The translations under genes were made by a program, and so were the position numbers. Positions 7,552 to 15,526 of a stretch of 64,000 nucleotides of DNA are shown in pieces; within the stretch, counting starts at the first letter, position 1, and each line of letters opens with the position of its first letter. The notes beneath the pieces were generated by a model. That model saw only the letters and a list, made by a program, of their open reading frames with translations. It ran no database searches and was not told the DNA's origin. The stretch comes from Bacteroidales bacterium UBA5326 (lineage in GTDB: Bacteria > Bacteroidota > Bacteroidia > Bacteroidales > UBA932), in the NCBI GenBank assembly GCA_002408205.1, contig DHQY01000009.1, positions 310,001-374,000 on the forward strand, read 5' to 3'.

Positions 7552-8715
7552 TTAGGTTCTTCTGATGATGAGGACGGTAATGTCGTCGCTTTGTTCTTCC
7601 CCTTCGGTAAAACGGGCCACATCCTCTGTAATGGCTTTGCAGATGTCACGCGAGGACATATCATTGCCGGTAACAGTGGTCTTTAACAGGTCCTGAAGGG
7701 TGTTGAACCCGTATTCTTCCAATCTGGCGTTCAGTGCTTCGGTTATGCCGTCTGTATACAAAACGATGGTGTCGTTTTTTATAAAGGGTATGGTTTGGGA
7801 TTTGAATTCACGTCCATCGCAAACACCCAGCACAATGTTATTCGTAAGTGGGAAAACTTCGTGTTTTCCACCGGAACTGATCAGAATGGGCGGATTATGT
7901 CCCGCGTTTACGTAATTGAGCGTGCCGGATTCCAGGTCAATAATGCCGTAAAAGACCGTTACAAACATGGAGTTCACGCTCTCTGTGCAAAGCAGGTGGT
8001 TTACATAGTTCATGCACTCAACCGGACTCATTCCTTTGAGTCCGGTAGCGCGAATGAGGGTACGGCTTACCGCCATAAAAATGGCGGCGGGGATACCTTT
8101 CCCGGATACGTCGCCTATCACAAAACCCAGCCGGTGATCGTCTATGAGGAAAAAATCATAAAAATCGCCACCAATCTGTTTGGCAGCATCCATAGATCCG
8201 TATATGTCGGCCCAATTCAGGTCCGGAATGTGTTTGGGCAGAATGGCCCGCTGGATTTCCCGGGCCACCATCAGGTCGTGTTCAATGGAAAGGAGTTTGT
8301 CGTGGTAAGCCAGTCCTTCACGCAGTACGTCCAGCTCCTGAATGGTTTTTTCTATGGTAACTTCAAGATCCCCAAAGTCTACCGGTTTGGTAACAAAGTC
8401 AAAGGCGCCCCGGTTCATGGCTGTACGGATGTTTTCCATATCTCCGTATGCAGAACATATAACCGTTTTAAGAAGCGGGTTTTTCAACTCCCTTACTTTG
8501 CTAAGAAGCGTAAGTCCGTCCATCTCGGGCATGTTTATATCGCTCAGTATGATTGAAATGTCAGGCACTTCGATGAGCTTGGCAAGCGCCTCAAGCCCAT
8601 TGAATGCAAAGTGGAATTCATATTGTCCGTTTCTGATCTGTCTGCGGAATTTTTGATTAATTACGAACTGCAGATCGGTTTCGTCGTCTACGACCAAAAT
8701 CTTTTCAGAAGCCAT
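7552..8715 (-). CDS. Response regulator with PP2C (SpoIIE/RsbU-type) phosphatase output
   Basis: 387 residues. Receiver domain at 1-125: acidic pair Asp10/Asp11, phospho-acceptor Asp59, Ser88 and Lys110. A short coiled linker (~125-150) leads to a SpoIIE-like PP2M phosphatase: AREIQRAILP, GGDFYD (182-187), GDVSGKG (201-207), AGHNPP, and SDDIT near the C-terminus supply the metal-binding Asp/Gly residues. Phosphorylation by the adjacent kinase would be expected to switch dephosphorylation of a protein phospho-Ser/Thr. The next gene supplies an RsbW-like ATP-binding protein. Starts 7 nt after the kinase gene. Confidence 0.92.
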   Translation of the reverse strand: MASEKILVVDDETDLQFVINQKFRRQIRNGQYEFHFAFNGLEALAKLIEVPDISIILSDINMPEMDGLTLLSKVRELKNPLLKTVICSAYGDMENIRTAMNRGAFDFVTKPVDFGDLEVTIEKTIQELDVLREGLAYHDKLLSIEHDLMVAREIQRAILPKHIPDLNWADIYGSMDAAKQIGGDFYDFFLIDDHRLGFVIGDVSGKGIPAAIFMAVSRTLIRATGLKGMSPVECMNYVNHLLCTESVNSMFVTVFYGIIDLESGTLNYVNAGHNPPILISSGGKHEVFPLTNNIVLGVCDGREFKSQTIPFIKNDTIVLYTDGITEALNARLEEYGFNTLQDLLKTTVTGNDMSSRDICKAITEDVARFTEGEEQSDDITVLIIRRT

Positions 8716-8722
8716 TATTTTG

Positions 8723-10786
8723 TTACTGTTTTATAGGAATTGTTACAATAAATTCGGCGTATTCTCCCTGGATGGATTCCGCTCTGATCTGGCCGTTGTG
8801 GGTTTTTACCACAATGTCGTAACTAAGCGAAAGTCCGAGCCCGGTCCCCTTCCCGGCGGGCTTGGTAGTGAAAAAGGGTTCGAATATTTTTTTTAGGTTT
8901 TCTTCTGCAATACCTTTCCCGTTGTCGCGGATACGGACTTCCAAGGTGTTATTTACCAGACGGCTGGTCACGCGAAGGACCGGAACCCAGCCGGAAGGCT
9001 TAGCCGGAGCGGCGTCTTTCACGGAATAACAGGCGTTATTGATAAGGTTGAGAAAAACCCGGCTAAGGTCCTGGGGAACAACACTTATCTGGGGCAGCGT
9101 TTTGTCCAGGTCTTCTTCTATAGTAATATTAAAGGAATTGTCCTGGGCTCTCATACCGTGATATCCCAGGGCAATGTCTTCGTTAAGCATATTATTGATA
9201 TCTGTAGGCTGGAATTCTCCGCTCTTTCCCCGGGAGTGGAGTAACATCCCTTTGACAATGCTATCTGCCCGTTTCCCGTGTTCAAGGATCTTGGAAGCAT
9301 TCAGGGTGAGATCCCTGAGGATATCCTGAACGTCTGCGCGCTCGTCTTCGTTCAGATTTACGGGTTCGAGGATTTCGCTCAGTTCTTTGGCCAGATCGAT
9401 GGACAGTTCGGAGAAATTATTAATAAAGTTTAGCGGGTTCTTTATCTCATGGGCGACACCGGCAGTAAGCTGACCCAGCGAGGCCATTTTTTCGGACTGG
9501 ATAAGTTGCTCCTGCGTCTCGACCAATTGTGCTGTGCGTTCTTTTACCCTGTCTTCCAGTGTGGTTTGTGCCTCGTCAATCTCTTTCATCATCTTCGCAA
9601 ACGAATTGGCCAGATCTCCAATCTCGTCGCGGGAATCTATCTGAGGTACATCCTGCCGGTAATTGCCGCTTTCTGAAACCTCCCTGGTGTAACGCGTGAG
9701 TCTGATGACAGGCAATGTAAGAGCTTTGGTCACAATAAACACAAAACCGAACAGGACAAAAAGAGAGAAGATTCCCACAAAAAGCAGGATGCTGTTGAGG
9801 CTGATAAGTTCTTCCAGCGCTTCGCGGCGGGGATAGATGAGAGCCAGAGACCATCCGTTCGCTTTTATAGGTGCGTAAGCGAACCAGGCTCTTTGATTCC
9901 GGTCCGAAAACATGAAGGAATTCATGAATATGCCGCTTTCCCCGGCCAGCATTTTTCGGTAAACCTCCTGTTGTTCATCGGGGTTAAAATGCCGACTCAT
10001 CCGACGGCTGAGACTGTCTTCTTCACGCCAGTTCTCCAAAGCGGAAAACACGGTTTCGTTCATACGCATGGCCGGATTGGGATGATAGACGTACCGTCCG
10101 GTATCTGTAACAAGAAAACCGTATCCGGTCTTATATACTGCGGTACTTTCCATCAGCCGGTTTATCCAGTCCAGAGAGATGTCTACCGTGGTAATCCCTG
10201 CCACCCGTTTATTGCCGTCCTTCTCATAAAAGAACGGTACGGAATAAGTGATCATCAATACTTCTTTATTGCCGGTGGAAGTTTCGTAATAAGGATCAGA
10301 CCAGAAAGGCTCTTCCATTTGTGCCGGTATCATATACCAGTCCTCCATGAAATAATTGTCTCCGCCGTCAAACAGGAAAGTGGTTTTAACGGAGTCGCCG
10401 TCCCTGAAAGCATAAGGAGCCCCATGGGATAATCCTCTGTATACACCCGGTTCAAATGCCACCGTCGCTCCAAATATATCGGGATTTTCTTCGAGCATAG
10501 ATTTAAGCATAAGCCCGATATCCAGGAGGGAGAGTTCCGGAAACTGGTTCAGCTGCGATGCGATCACTGTAGGTATGCGTTGTGCCGAATAAAAGATCTG
10601 GTTGATACGCTCGGCGTATTCACCGGCCTGATATTGTGCTTTTTCCAGGATGACACTGGTCATGTGTTTCTTGGAGGAATTGTAGTTCAATCCCAAAATG
10701 AGCATCAGAATGAGTGCGGTACCCGCAAATACGTACCAGGCAATCTTAGAAGAGATACTTCTAAAGCGTAATGATGAATTCTTCAT
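8723..10786 (-). CDS. Cache-HAMP sensor histidine kinase
   Basis: 687 residues: TM1 about 16-33; periplasmic dCache-like sensor about 40-325, with YMIPAQMEEPFWSDPYYE (151-168) and VDISLDWI as typical Cache landmarks; TM2 about 332-354; HAMP about 355-405; coiled coil; HisKA with His446 in AGVAHEIKNP; and a HATPase_c domain with NLINNACYSV, DNGKGI, FEPFFTTK and GTGLGLSLS. All catalytic boxes are intact. Its start lies 26 bp inside the end of the NMT1-like gene, so binding protein and kinase are translationally linked. Cache domains usually bind small ligands; here the binding protein may present them. Confidence 0.93.
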   Translation of the reverse strand: MKNSSLRFRSISSKIAWYVFAGTALILMLILGLNYNSSKKHMTSVILEKAQYQAGEYAERINQIFYSAQRIPTVIASQLNQFPELSLLDIGLMLKSMLEENPDIFGATVAFEPGVYRGLSHGAPYAFRDGDSVKTTFLFDGGDNYFMEDWYMIPAQMEEPFWSDPYYETSTGNKEVLMITYSVPFFYEKDGNKRVAGITTVDISLDWINRLMESTAVYKTGYGFLVTDTGRYVYHPNPAMRMNETVFSALENWREEDSLSRRMSRHFNPDEQQEVYRKMLAGESGIFMNSFMFSDRNQRAWFAYAPIKANGWSLALIYPRREALEELISLNSILLFVGIFSLFVLFGFVFIVTKALTLPVIRLTRYTREVSESGNYRQDVPQIDSRDEIGDLANSFAKMMKEIDEAQTTLEDRVKERTAQLVETQEQLIQSEKMASLGQLTAGVAHEIKNPLNFINNFSELSIDLAKELSEILEPVNLNEDERADVQDILRDLTLNASKILEHGKRADSIVKGMLLHSRGKSGEFQPTDINNMLNEDIALGYHGMRAQDNSFNITIEEDLDKTLPQISVVPQDLSRVFLNLINNACYSVKDAAPAKPSGWVPVLRVTSRLVNNTLEVRIRDNGKGIAEENLKKIFEPFFTTKPAGKGTGLGLSLSYDIVVKTHNGQIRAESIQGEYAEFIVTIPIKQ

Positions 10787-11717
10787 ACGGAGGAATTATT
10801 GTGATAAATTTTCGCTCCAGCAGCACACTGCCCACAAAGCTGTAAGCATTACGGGACAAGGTGGTATTAATAGTCTTGGTCTTGGGATTCAGCAGAAGTT
10901 CCCTGAAGCATTGCAGCATCCAACGCTGGTGTGAGCGGCTGAAAGCCACTCCGGCATCGCCGCAGGCTTTTGCCAGAATGTCCAATGTTCCCTCCACGTC
11001 TTCAAACGCCGCAAGCCAGCCCTTTATGGAAGCCTCCACAAACTTCTGACAAACCTTGGGACGGTTCCATACGAGTTTTTCATTGGCATATATGCCGTCT
11101 TCGGGGAAATTCATCCCATAATCGCTCATGCGAAAAACATTAAGTTCATTTTCTTTAAGTCCCGAGGTAAGCAACTGGTTGTATTCATTATACCACATTG
11201 CAGTACACACGTCTATCCCTCCGCGCAGGAAAAGGTTTATGGAATTATTAATGCGAATCAGCTTCATTTCTATGTTATTACGCTGAAGCAGGCTCAGGGG
11301 TTGCAGTTCAAAATCTCCACTCCATACGCCCAGTTTTTTCCCCTGGAATTCTTCCAGCCGGTCCGTGCCCGTACCCTTTTTACTTATCAGCATCAACGCG
11401 GAAGTCTGGTTTGTCTGTGCAATATGCTGGATGGCAACTTTTTGGGAACGAAGCTGGGTGGCGGTCGATAACCACATGATTGCAAAATCGAAATCGCCCG
11501 TTTTGATCTTATCCGTTGAGGTTTGGCTTACAGTACTGTATTGTATGTCTATGTCCAGTCCCGCATCTTTATAAAAGCCTTTAGCCTGTGCATAATAATA
11601 ACCGGCAAACTGTGCCTGGGGATACCAGTGCAATAGTAACCGATATTTAGATACTTTTTGTCCCGATGCAGGCAACGCGCTCAGCAGGAAAAATAAAATA
11701 ATGAAAATATGCTTCAT
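10761..11717 (-). CDS. NMT1/THI5-like periplasmic substrate-binding protein
   Basis: 318 residues from the ATG at 11717, which gives a signal peptide (MKHIFIILFFLLSALPASG); the frame also runs upstream without signal-like sequence. The mature protein has the NMT1/SsuA-type start LLHWYPQAQFAGYYYAQAKG followed by FYKDAGLDIDI, then a two-lobe binding-protein pattern (DFAIMWLSTA, LGVWSGDFE, CTAMWYNEYNQL). This family binds pyrimidine precursors, sulfonates or similar small molecules for ABC importers. No permease or ATPase gene is nearby; instead the gene is coupled to a Cache histidine kinase. It may act as a ligand-binding co-sensor. Ligand unknown. Confidence 0.85.
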   Translation of the reverse strand: MKHIFIILFFLLSALPASGQKVSKYRLLLHWYPQAQFAGYYYAQAKGFYKDAGLDIDIQYSTVSQTSTDKIKTGDFDFAIMWLSTATQLRSQKVAIQHIAQTNQTSALMLISKKGTGTDRLEEFQGKKLGVWSGDFELQPLSLLQRNNIEMKLIRINNSINLFLRGGIDVCTAMWYNEYNQLLTSGLKENELNVFRMSDYGMNFPEDGIYANEKLVWNRPKVCQKFVEASIKGWLAAFEDVEGTLDILAKACGDAGVAFSRSHQRWMLQCFRELLLNPKTKTINTTLSRNAYSFVGSVLLERKFITIIPPYEEFIITL

Positions 11718-11745
11718 AATAAGCCCAAAAGTGGCATTAATCTTA

Positions 11746-11753
11746 CAAATGTA
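11746..11753 (-). promoter_or_regulatory. -7 element for signalling operon
   Basis: TACATTTG on the minus strand, 28 nt before the NMT1-like ATG. No good -33 TTTG at 19 nt. Confidence 0.45.
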
Positions 11754-11776
11754 ATAAAAATATTGCGGATAGATTT

Positions 11777-11784
11777 TACCTTTA
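11777..11784 (+). promoter_or_regulatory. -7-like element 4 nt before the dipeptidase ATG
   Basis: TACCTTTA (one mismatch to TAnnTTTG) followed by CAAT and the ATG; implies a leaderless or near-leaderless transcript. Confidence 0.4.
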
Positions 11785-11788
11785 CAAT

Positions 11789-12859
11789 ATGAAAATTCTT
11801 CTTTTATTCTTTTATCTGACCGCATTGGGCCAACAACCAGACTCTCTTGATAAACAGGTAAATGCTCTTCATGACAGCATAATTTCCATTGACACTCACA
11901 ACGATTTTGCCATGAAGTATGCTTTTCCGGAAGAGAAGACTACAGTAAAGAAGGGGCAGGTTTCCTTTGAACTGATGAAAAAAGGCCGGCTCGATGCCGC
12001 TTTTTTTGCCGCATACCAGGCACAGGGCCCTCGCACAGAAGAGGATCATATCAGGGCGAAGGAACGCGCAGACAGTATGTTAACGGGCCTGCAACGCTAT
12101 GCAGCCGAAAACGCCGCACTGGGCGGTATAGCATTGTCTGCCAGTGAAATAAAGGCGTTAAAGGCGCAGGGTAAAGCCGCGCTTATCATGTCTATCGAAA
12201 ACGCTTATTGCCTGGGAAACGAGCTGCGTCTTGTGGCGCATTATTATAATATGGGTGTAAGGATGATAGGGCTTACTCATAACGGAAACAATGAACTGGC
12301 CGATGCCGCGACGGATTCCATTACGGAACACGGAGGCCTGTCCGGATTCGGATGCCGGGTAATACAGGAAATGAACCGTCTGGGTATAATAGTAGATGTG
12401 TCTCATGCTTCGCGTCTTGCCTGCCTGCTGGCAGTAAGAATAAGTGAAACGCCTGTAATGGCTAGCCATTCAGGCGTGTACAACCTGAAGTCCATCCCCA
12501 GAAACCTCACGGACGAGGAAATGACTGCCATTGCCTCCCGGGGCGGGCTCATACAGATATCTATAGGCCGGTACTTTCTTTCCACGCAGCCGAAGTCCGA
12601 GGTTGGTCTTGATCACTTAATTGAGCATATCAATTATGTTGTTGCGCTTGTAGGCATAGATCATGTGGGCATAGGAAGCGACTTTGACGGCGGCGGGGGT
12701 GTAAACGGGTGTGAAGACATGGGGAAAATGAAGGCCATCACCCGCGCTTTGCTGCTTGAGGGTTATTCCCGGGACGAAATCCGGAAATTGTGGGGTGACA
12801 ATGTTTTGCGGGTTATGGAAGAAGTAGGGAAGTATGCTGAAAGTTTCCAACAATTTTAG
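11789..12859 (+). CDS. Membrane dipeptidase (peptidase M19 family)
   Basis: 356 residues; zinc-dependent hydrolase of dipeptides, possibly of D-amino-acid-containing ones. Family ligands are in place: DTHND near the N-terminus (His/Asp), the bridging Glu in MSIENAY, His in VDVSHAS, His in ASHSG and Asp in IGSDFDGG. A short hydrophobic N-terminus (MKILLLFFYLTALGQ) suggests export, but no clear further signal. Stands between the divergent signalling operon and the ribosomal cluster. Confidence 0.92.
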   Translation: MKILLLFFYLTALGQQPDSLDKQVNALHDSIISIDTHNDFAMKYAFPEEKTTVKKGQVSFELMKKGRLDAAFFAAYQAQGPRTEEDHIRAKERADSMLTGLQRYAAENAALGGIALSASEIKALKAQGKAALIMSIENAYCLGNELRLVAHYYNMGVRMIGLTHNGNNELADAATDSITEHGGLSGFGCRVIQEMNRLGIIVDVSHASRLACLLAVRISETPVMASHSGVYNLKSIPRNLTDEEMTAIASRGGLIQISIGRYFLSTQPKSEVGLDHLIEHINYVVALVGIDHVGIGSDFDGGGGVNGCEDMGKMKAITRALLLEGYSRDEIRKLWGDNVLRVMEEVGKYAESFQQF

Positions 12860-12877
12860 GGGTCTTTTGTTTATAAA

Positions 12878-12910
12878 TTTTTGTAAATCAGAAATTAAGT
12901 TCTATCTTTG
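12878..12910 (+). promoter_or_regulatory. Strong promoter of the rplP-rplQ ribosomal cluster
   Basis: TTTTTG (12878-12883), a 19-nt spacer and TATCTTTG (12903-12910) match the Bacteroidetes -33/-7 consensus and spacing exactly. The expected transcript start near 12915-12918 leaves a ~120-nt leader before rplP. Confidence 0.85.
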
Positions 12911-12938
12911 CAACCCGCAATTTATAGGAAGAATTAGC

Positions 12939-12986
12939 CTAATGGATTGTGGAACAATGGGTTACTTGGCTAGCCCTCCAAATTAG
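12939..12986 (+). promoter_or_regulatory. Structured leader RNA of the rplP operon (three-way junction)
   Basis: Hand folding gives an outer helix CTAATGG (12939-12945) with CC-AA-ATTAG (12978-12986, AA bulged), enclosing hairpin ATTGT-GGA-ACAAT (12946-12958) and hairpin GGGTTA-CTTGGC-TAGCCC (12959-12976). Only T12977 and the AA bulge are unpaired outside the loops, so the junction is very compact. A 14-codon frame (ATG 12942 to TAG 12984-12986) lies across it, without a Shine-Dalgarno site. Ribosomal-protein leaders often autoregulate their operons by binding one of the products; this is my inference for its role. The remaining leader to 13039 is A-rich and looks unstructured. Confidence 0.6.
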
Positions 12987-13039
12987 CACCGAAGCAACAA
13001 ACAACATATTACGTTATCGTTAAACGTTAAAAGAAAACA

Positions 13040-13465
13040 ATGTTACAACCTAAAAAAACCAAATTCAGAAGGCAACAAAAAGGCCGTATGAAAGGGATTG
13101 CCCAGAGGGGGAACCAATTAGCATTCGGGTCTTTCGGGATTAAGACTATGGAGTCCTGCTGGTTGACCGGTCATCAGATTGAGGCTGCGCGTCAGGCCGT
13201 TACACGTTATATGAAACGTGAAGGACAGATATGGATCCGTGTATTCCCGGATAAGCCTTTTACCAAAAAACCCGCAGAAGTGCGTATGGGTAAAGGTAAA
13301 GGTGCTCCGGAAGGTTTTGTCTGCCCCATTACTCCGGGCAGGCTCCTGATTGAATTAGAAGGCGTTCCCATGGAAGTGGCCAAGGAAGCCCTCAGATTGG
13401 GTGCCCAAAAATTGCCCATAAGCACAAAATTTGTGGTGCGTAGGGATTATGTAGAACAAAATTAG
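13040..13465 (+). CDS. rplP: 50S ribosomal protein L16
   Basis: 141 residues, normal length. Sequence landmarks FRRQQKGRMKG, LAFGSFGIKTMESCWLT, FPDKPFTKKPAEVRMGKGKG and PGRLLIELEGV are those of L16, which sits near the peptidyl-transferase centre and 5S rRNA region. It is the first gene of this cluster; in most bacteria rpsC precedes it directly, but here a dipeptidase gene, a promoter and a structured leader do. No Shine-Dalgarno site before the ATG. Confidence 0.97.
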   Translation: MLQPKKTKFRRQQKGRMKGIAQRGNQLAFGSFGIKTMESCWLTGHQIEAARQAVTRYMKREGQIWIRVFPDKPFTKKPAEVRMGKGKGAPEGFVCPITPGRLLIELEGVPMEVAKEALRLGAQKLPISTKFVVRRDYVEQN

Positions 13466-13475
13466 TTTTAGAAAC

Positions 13476-13676
13476 ATGAAAGCACCTGAAATACGCGAGT
13501 TATCTGTTAAAGATTTAAGCGATCGTATTGAGGCGGAAAAAGCCAACTTGCTTCGTCTTAAAATGAATCACGCCATCTCTCCCGTAGATGATTTGTCACA
13601 AATAAAAAAGGCACGTCGCAATATTGCACGTATGCTCACTGTGTTAAGTGAAACCAGAGCTAAACAGAATCTATAA
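13476..13676 (+). CDS. rpmC: 50S ribosomal protein L29
   Basis: 66 residues, two long helices typical of L29 (IRELSVKDLSDRIEAEKANL, then IKKARRNIARMLTVLSE). It lies at the peptide-exit side of the large subunit, beside L23. Ten nucleotides after rplP and in the usual order before rpsQ. Confidence 0.95.
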   Translation: MKAPEIRELSVKDLSDRIEAEKANLLRLKMNHAISPVDDLSQIKKARRNIARMLTVLSETRAKQNL

Positions 13677-13686
13677 AAATTGATTC

Positions 13687-13941
13687 ATGGAAAGAAATCT
13701 TAGAAAAGAAAGAACAGGGATGGTGGTTAGCAATAAAATGGATAAGTCCATTGTTGTTGCAGTAAAACGCAAAGTTAAACACCCCGTTTACGGTAAATTC
13801 GTAAATAAGACCACCAAGTTTGTTGCTCACGATGAGAACAACGAATGCAGCGAGGGTGATACTGTACGCATTATGGAAACCCGGCCTTTGAGTAAAACCA
13901 AATGCTGGAGATTATTAGAAATCGTTGAAAAAGTGAAATAG
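13687..13941 (+). CDS. rpsQ: 30S ribosomal protein S17
   Basis: 84 residues of an OB-fold protein that binds the 5' domain of 16S rRNA. Landmarks: RTGMVVSNKMDKSIVVAV, KHPVYGKFV, and DTVRIMETRPLSKTKCWRL. Ten nucleotides after rpmC; rplN follows after 2 nt. Confidence 0.96.
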   Translation: MERNLRKERTGMVVSNKMDKSIVVAVKRKVKHPVYGKFVNKTTKFVAHDENNECSEGDTVRIMETRPLSKTKCWRLLEIVEKVK

Positions 13942-13943
13942 CC

Positions 13944-14312
13944 ATGATACAGCAAGAATCACGTTTATTAGTGGCCGACAACAGTGGTGCAAAGGAAGTG
14001 CTTTGCATTCGCGTTTTAGGCGGCACCAAACGCCGTTATGCGCGTATTGGCGACACTATTGTAGTTGCGGTCAAAAGCGCTATCCCCGGCGGCGGTGATG
14101 CCAAAAAAGGCTCGGTATCCAAGGCGGTGGTAGTCAGAACAAAAAAAGAAATACGTCGTCCCGACGGATCGTATATTCGTTTTGATGACAATGCTTGCGT
14201 ATTGCTTAACAACGCCGGAGAATTGCGCGGAACACGCATATTCGGTCCGGTAGCCCGTGAGCTAAGGGATAATTATATGAAGATTGTATCTCTCGCCCCC
14301 GAGGTATTATAG
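13944..14312 (+). CDS. rplN: 50S ribosomal protein L14
   Basis: 122 residues. The start MIQQESRLLVADNSGAKEVLCIRVLGG and the motif GTRIFGPVARELR are diagnostic of L14, which forms part of the subunit interface. Tight spacing to rpsQ suggests coupled translation. Confidence 0.97.
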   Translation: MIQQESRLLVADNSGAKEVLCIRVLGGTKRRYARIGDTIVVAVKSAIPGGGDAKKGSVSKAVVVRTKKEIRRPDGSYIRFDDNACVLLNNAGELRGTRIFGPVARELRDNYMKIVSLAPEVL

Positions 14313-14320
14313 ATTGACTT

Positions 14321-14644
14321 ATGAGTACAAAATTACACATTAAGAAAGGCGACACGGTATTTGTAAATACCGGAGAAGATAAAGGAAAAACGGGACGGGT
14401 TCTGGAGGTGATGCCCAATGAACAGCGAGCCATTGTTGAAGGTATCAAGATGGTAAGCAAGCACACCAAACCTTCTGCCAAAAATCCCCAGGGAGGTATT
14501 ATCAAGCAGGAAGCTGCTATTCATATCTCCAATATTCAGGTTGTTGACCCCTCAAAAGGCGGCCCCGCACGTATTGGGCGTCGTCTGAACGACAAGGGAA
14601 AACTGGTTCGTTACGCTAAAAAATCGGGAGAGGAGATCAAATAA
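14321..14644 (+). CDS. rplX: 50S ribosomal protein L24
   Basis: 107 residues with the KOW motif (KKGDTVFVNTGEDKGKTGRV) and HTKPSAKNPQGGI. L24 initiates large-subunit assembly by binding the 5' region of 23S rRNA. The stop overlaps the rplE ATG by 1 nt (TAATG). Confidence 0.96.
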   Translation: MSTKLHIKKGDTVFVNTGEDKGKTGRVLEVMPNEQRAIVEGIKMVSKHTKPSAKNPQGGIIKQEAAIHISNIQVVDPSKGGPARIGRRLNDKGKLVRYAKKSGEEIK

Positions 14645-15246
14645 TGGCAAAAGCAGTTAAAAAACAAGAACAGGCACCCGTGGTTTTGAAAGGCTATGTG
14701 CCTACACTTCAGAAGAAGTATAAGGAAGAAATCGTTCCCAAACTGTTTAAGGAATTTGGATTCACATCCATTATGCAGGTACCCAAACTAGAGAAAATTG
14801 TGGTGAACGAAGGAGTCGGATCTGCTACCGGAGACAAAAAACTGATTGAAGTTGCACAAAACGAACTTACTACCATTAGCGGTCAGAAAGCTGTTGCGAC
14901 CACTTCACGTAAAGACATTTCAAATTTTAAACTCCGCAAGGGAATGCCCATTGGAGTAAAAGTCACTTTACGTTCCGCCAAAATGTACGAATTCCTGGAT
15001 CGTCTTATATCCATTGCATTACCCCGTATCCGTGATTTTAAGGGCGTTACCGAAAAGTTTGACGGAAGAGGCAATTATACGCTGGGTATCAAAGAACAGA
15101 TCATTTTCCCGGAAATTGATATAGATAAGATTACTAAAATCCTGGGAATGGAGATTACTTTCGTGACTTCTACAGAGAAAGATGAAGAAGCCTACGCATT
15201 ACTTCGTGAATTCGGTATACCTTTTAAAAACATTAAAAAAGGATAA
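14644..15246 (+). CDS. rplE: 50S ribosomal protein L5
   Basis: 200 residues. The L5 core begins at about residue 18 (YVPTLQKKYKEEIVPKL) and contains KIVVNEGVG, TSRKDISNFKLRKGMPIG and RIRDFKGV. It binds 5S rRNA and contacts the P-site tRNA. The lysine-rich N-terminal extension of about 17 residues (MAKAVKKQEQAPVV...) is longer than in E. coli. Overlaps rplX by 1 nt. Confidence 0.96.
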   Translation: MAKAVKKQEQAPVVLKGYVPTLQKKYKEEIVPKLFKEFGFTSIMQVPKLEKIVVNEGVGSATGDKKLIEVAQNELTTISGQKAVATTSRKDISNFKLRKGMPIGVKVTLRSAKMYEFLDRLISIALPRIRDFKGVTEKFDGRGNYTLGIKEQIIFPEIDIDKITKILGMEITFVTSTEKDEEAYALLREFGIPFKNIKKG

Positions 15247-15249
15247 TAC

Positions 15250-15519
15250 ATGGCAAAAGAATCAATGAAAGCGCGCGAGATCAAACGTGCCAAATTATGC
15301 GCCAAATACGCTGAAAAAAGAAAAACGCTGAAAGAAGCAGGTGACTGGGAAGGTCTGGCTAAATTGCCCAGAAATGCCAGCCCCGTACGCAAACATAATC
15401 GCTGCTCTATCACAGGCAGACCAAAGGGTTATATGCGTGAGTTCGGCATTTCGCGTATTCAGTTTCGTGAAATGGCAAGTAACGGTTTGATCCCCGGTGT
15501 CCGCAAGGCCAGCTGGTAG
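15250..15519 (+). CDS. rpsN: 30S ribosomal protein S14 (zinc-free form)
   Basis: 89 residues. NRCSITGRPKGYMREFGISRIQFREMA identifies S14 (quoted motif parts only: NRCSITGRPKG, FGISRIQFRE). The long form without the CxxC-CxxC zinc ribbon. Three nucleotides after rplE; an unusually long 90-nt spacer follows. Confidence 0.96.
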   Translation: MAKESMKAREIKRAKLCAKYAEKRKTLKEAGDWEGLAKLPRNASPVRKHNRCSITGRPKGYMREFGISRIQFREMASNGLIPGVRKASW

Positions 15520-15526
15520 AAACACA

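Noticed and set aside
7795..8556. A 253-codon open frame opposite the PP2C response regulator
   Set aside because: Fully antisense to a gene with intact receiver and phosphatase motifs; composition looks like a codon shadow.
12942..12986. 14-codon frame in the rplP leader as a coding gene
   Set aside because: No Shine-Dalgarno site and fully inside a well-paired structure; kept only as a possible feature of the leader, not as a gene.
12878..13039. Leader as a Bacteroidales-1 RNA
   Set aside because: From memory that motif is a free-standing RNA near the L20 gene with its own terminator; this element is a leader without terminator.
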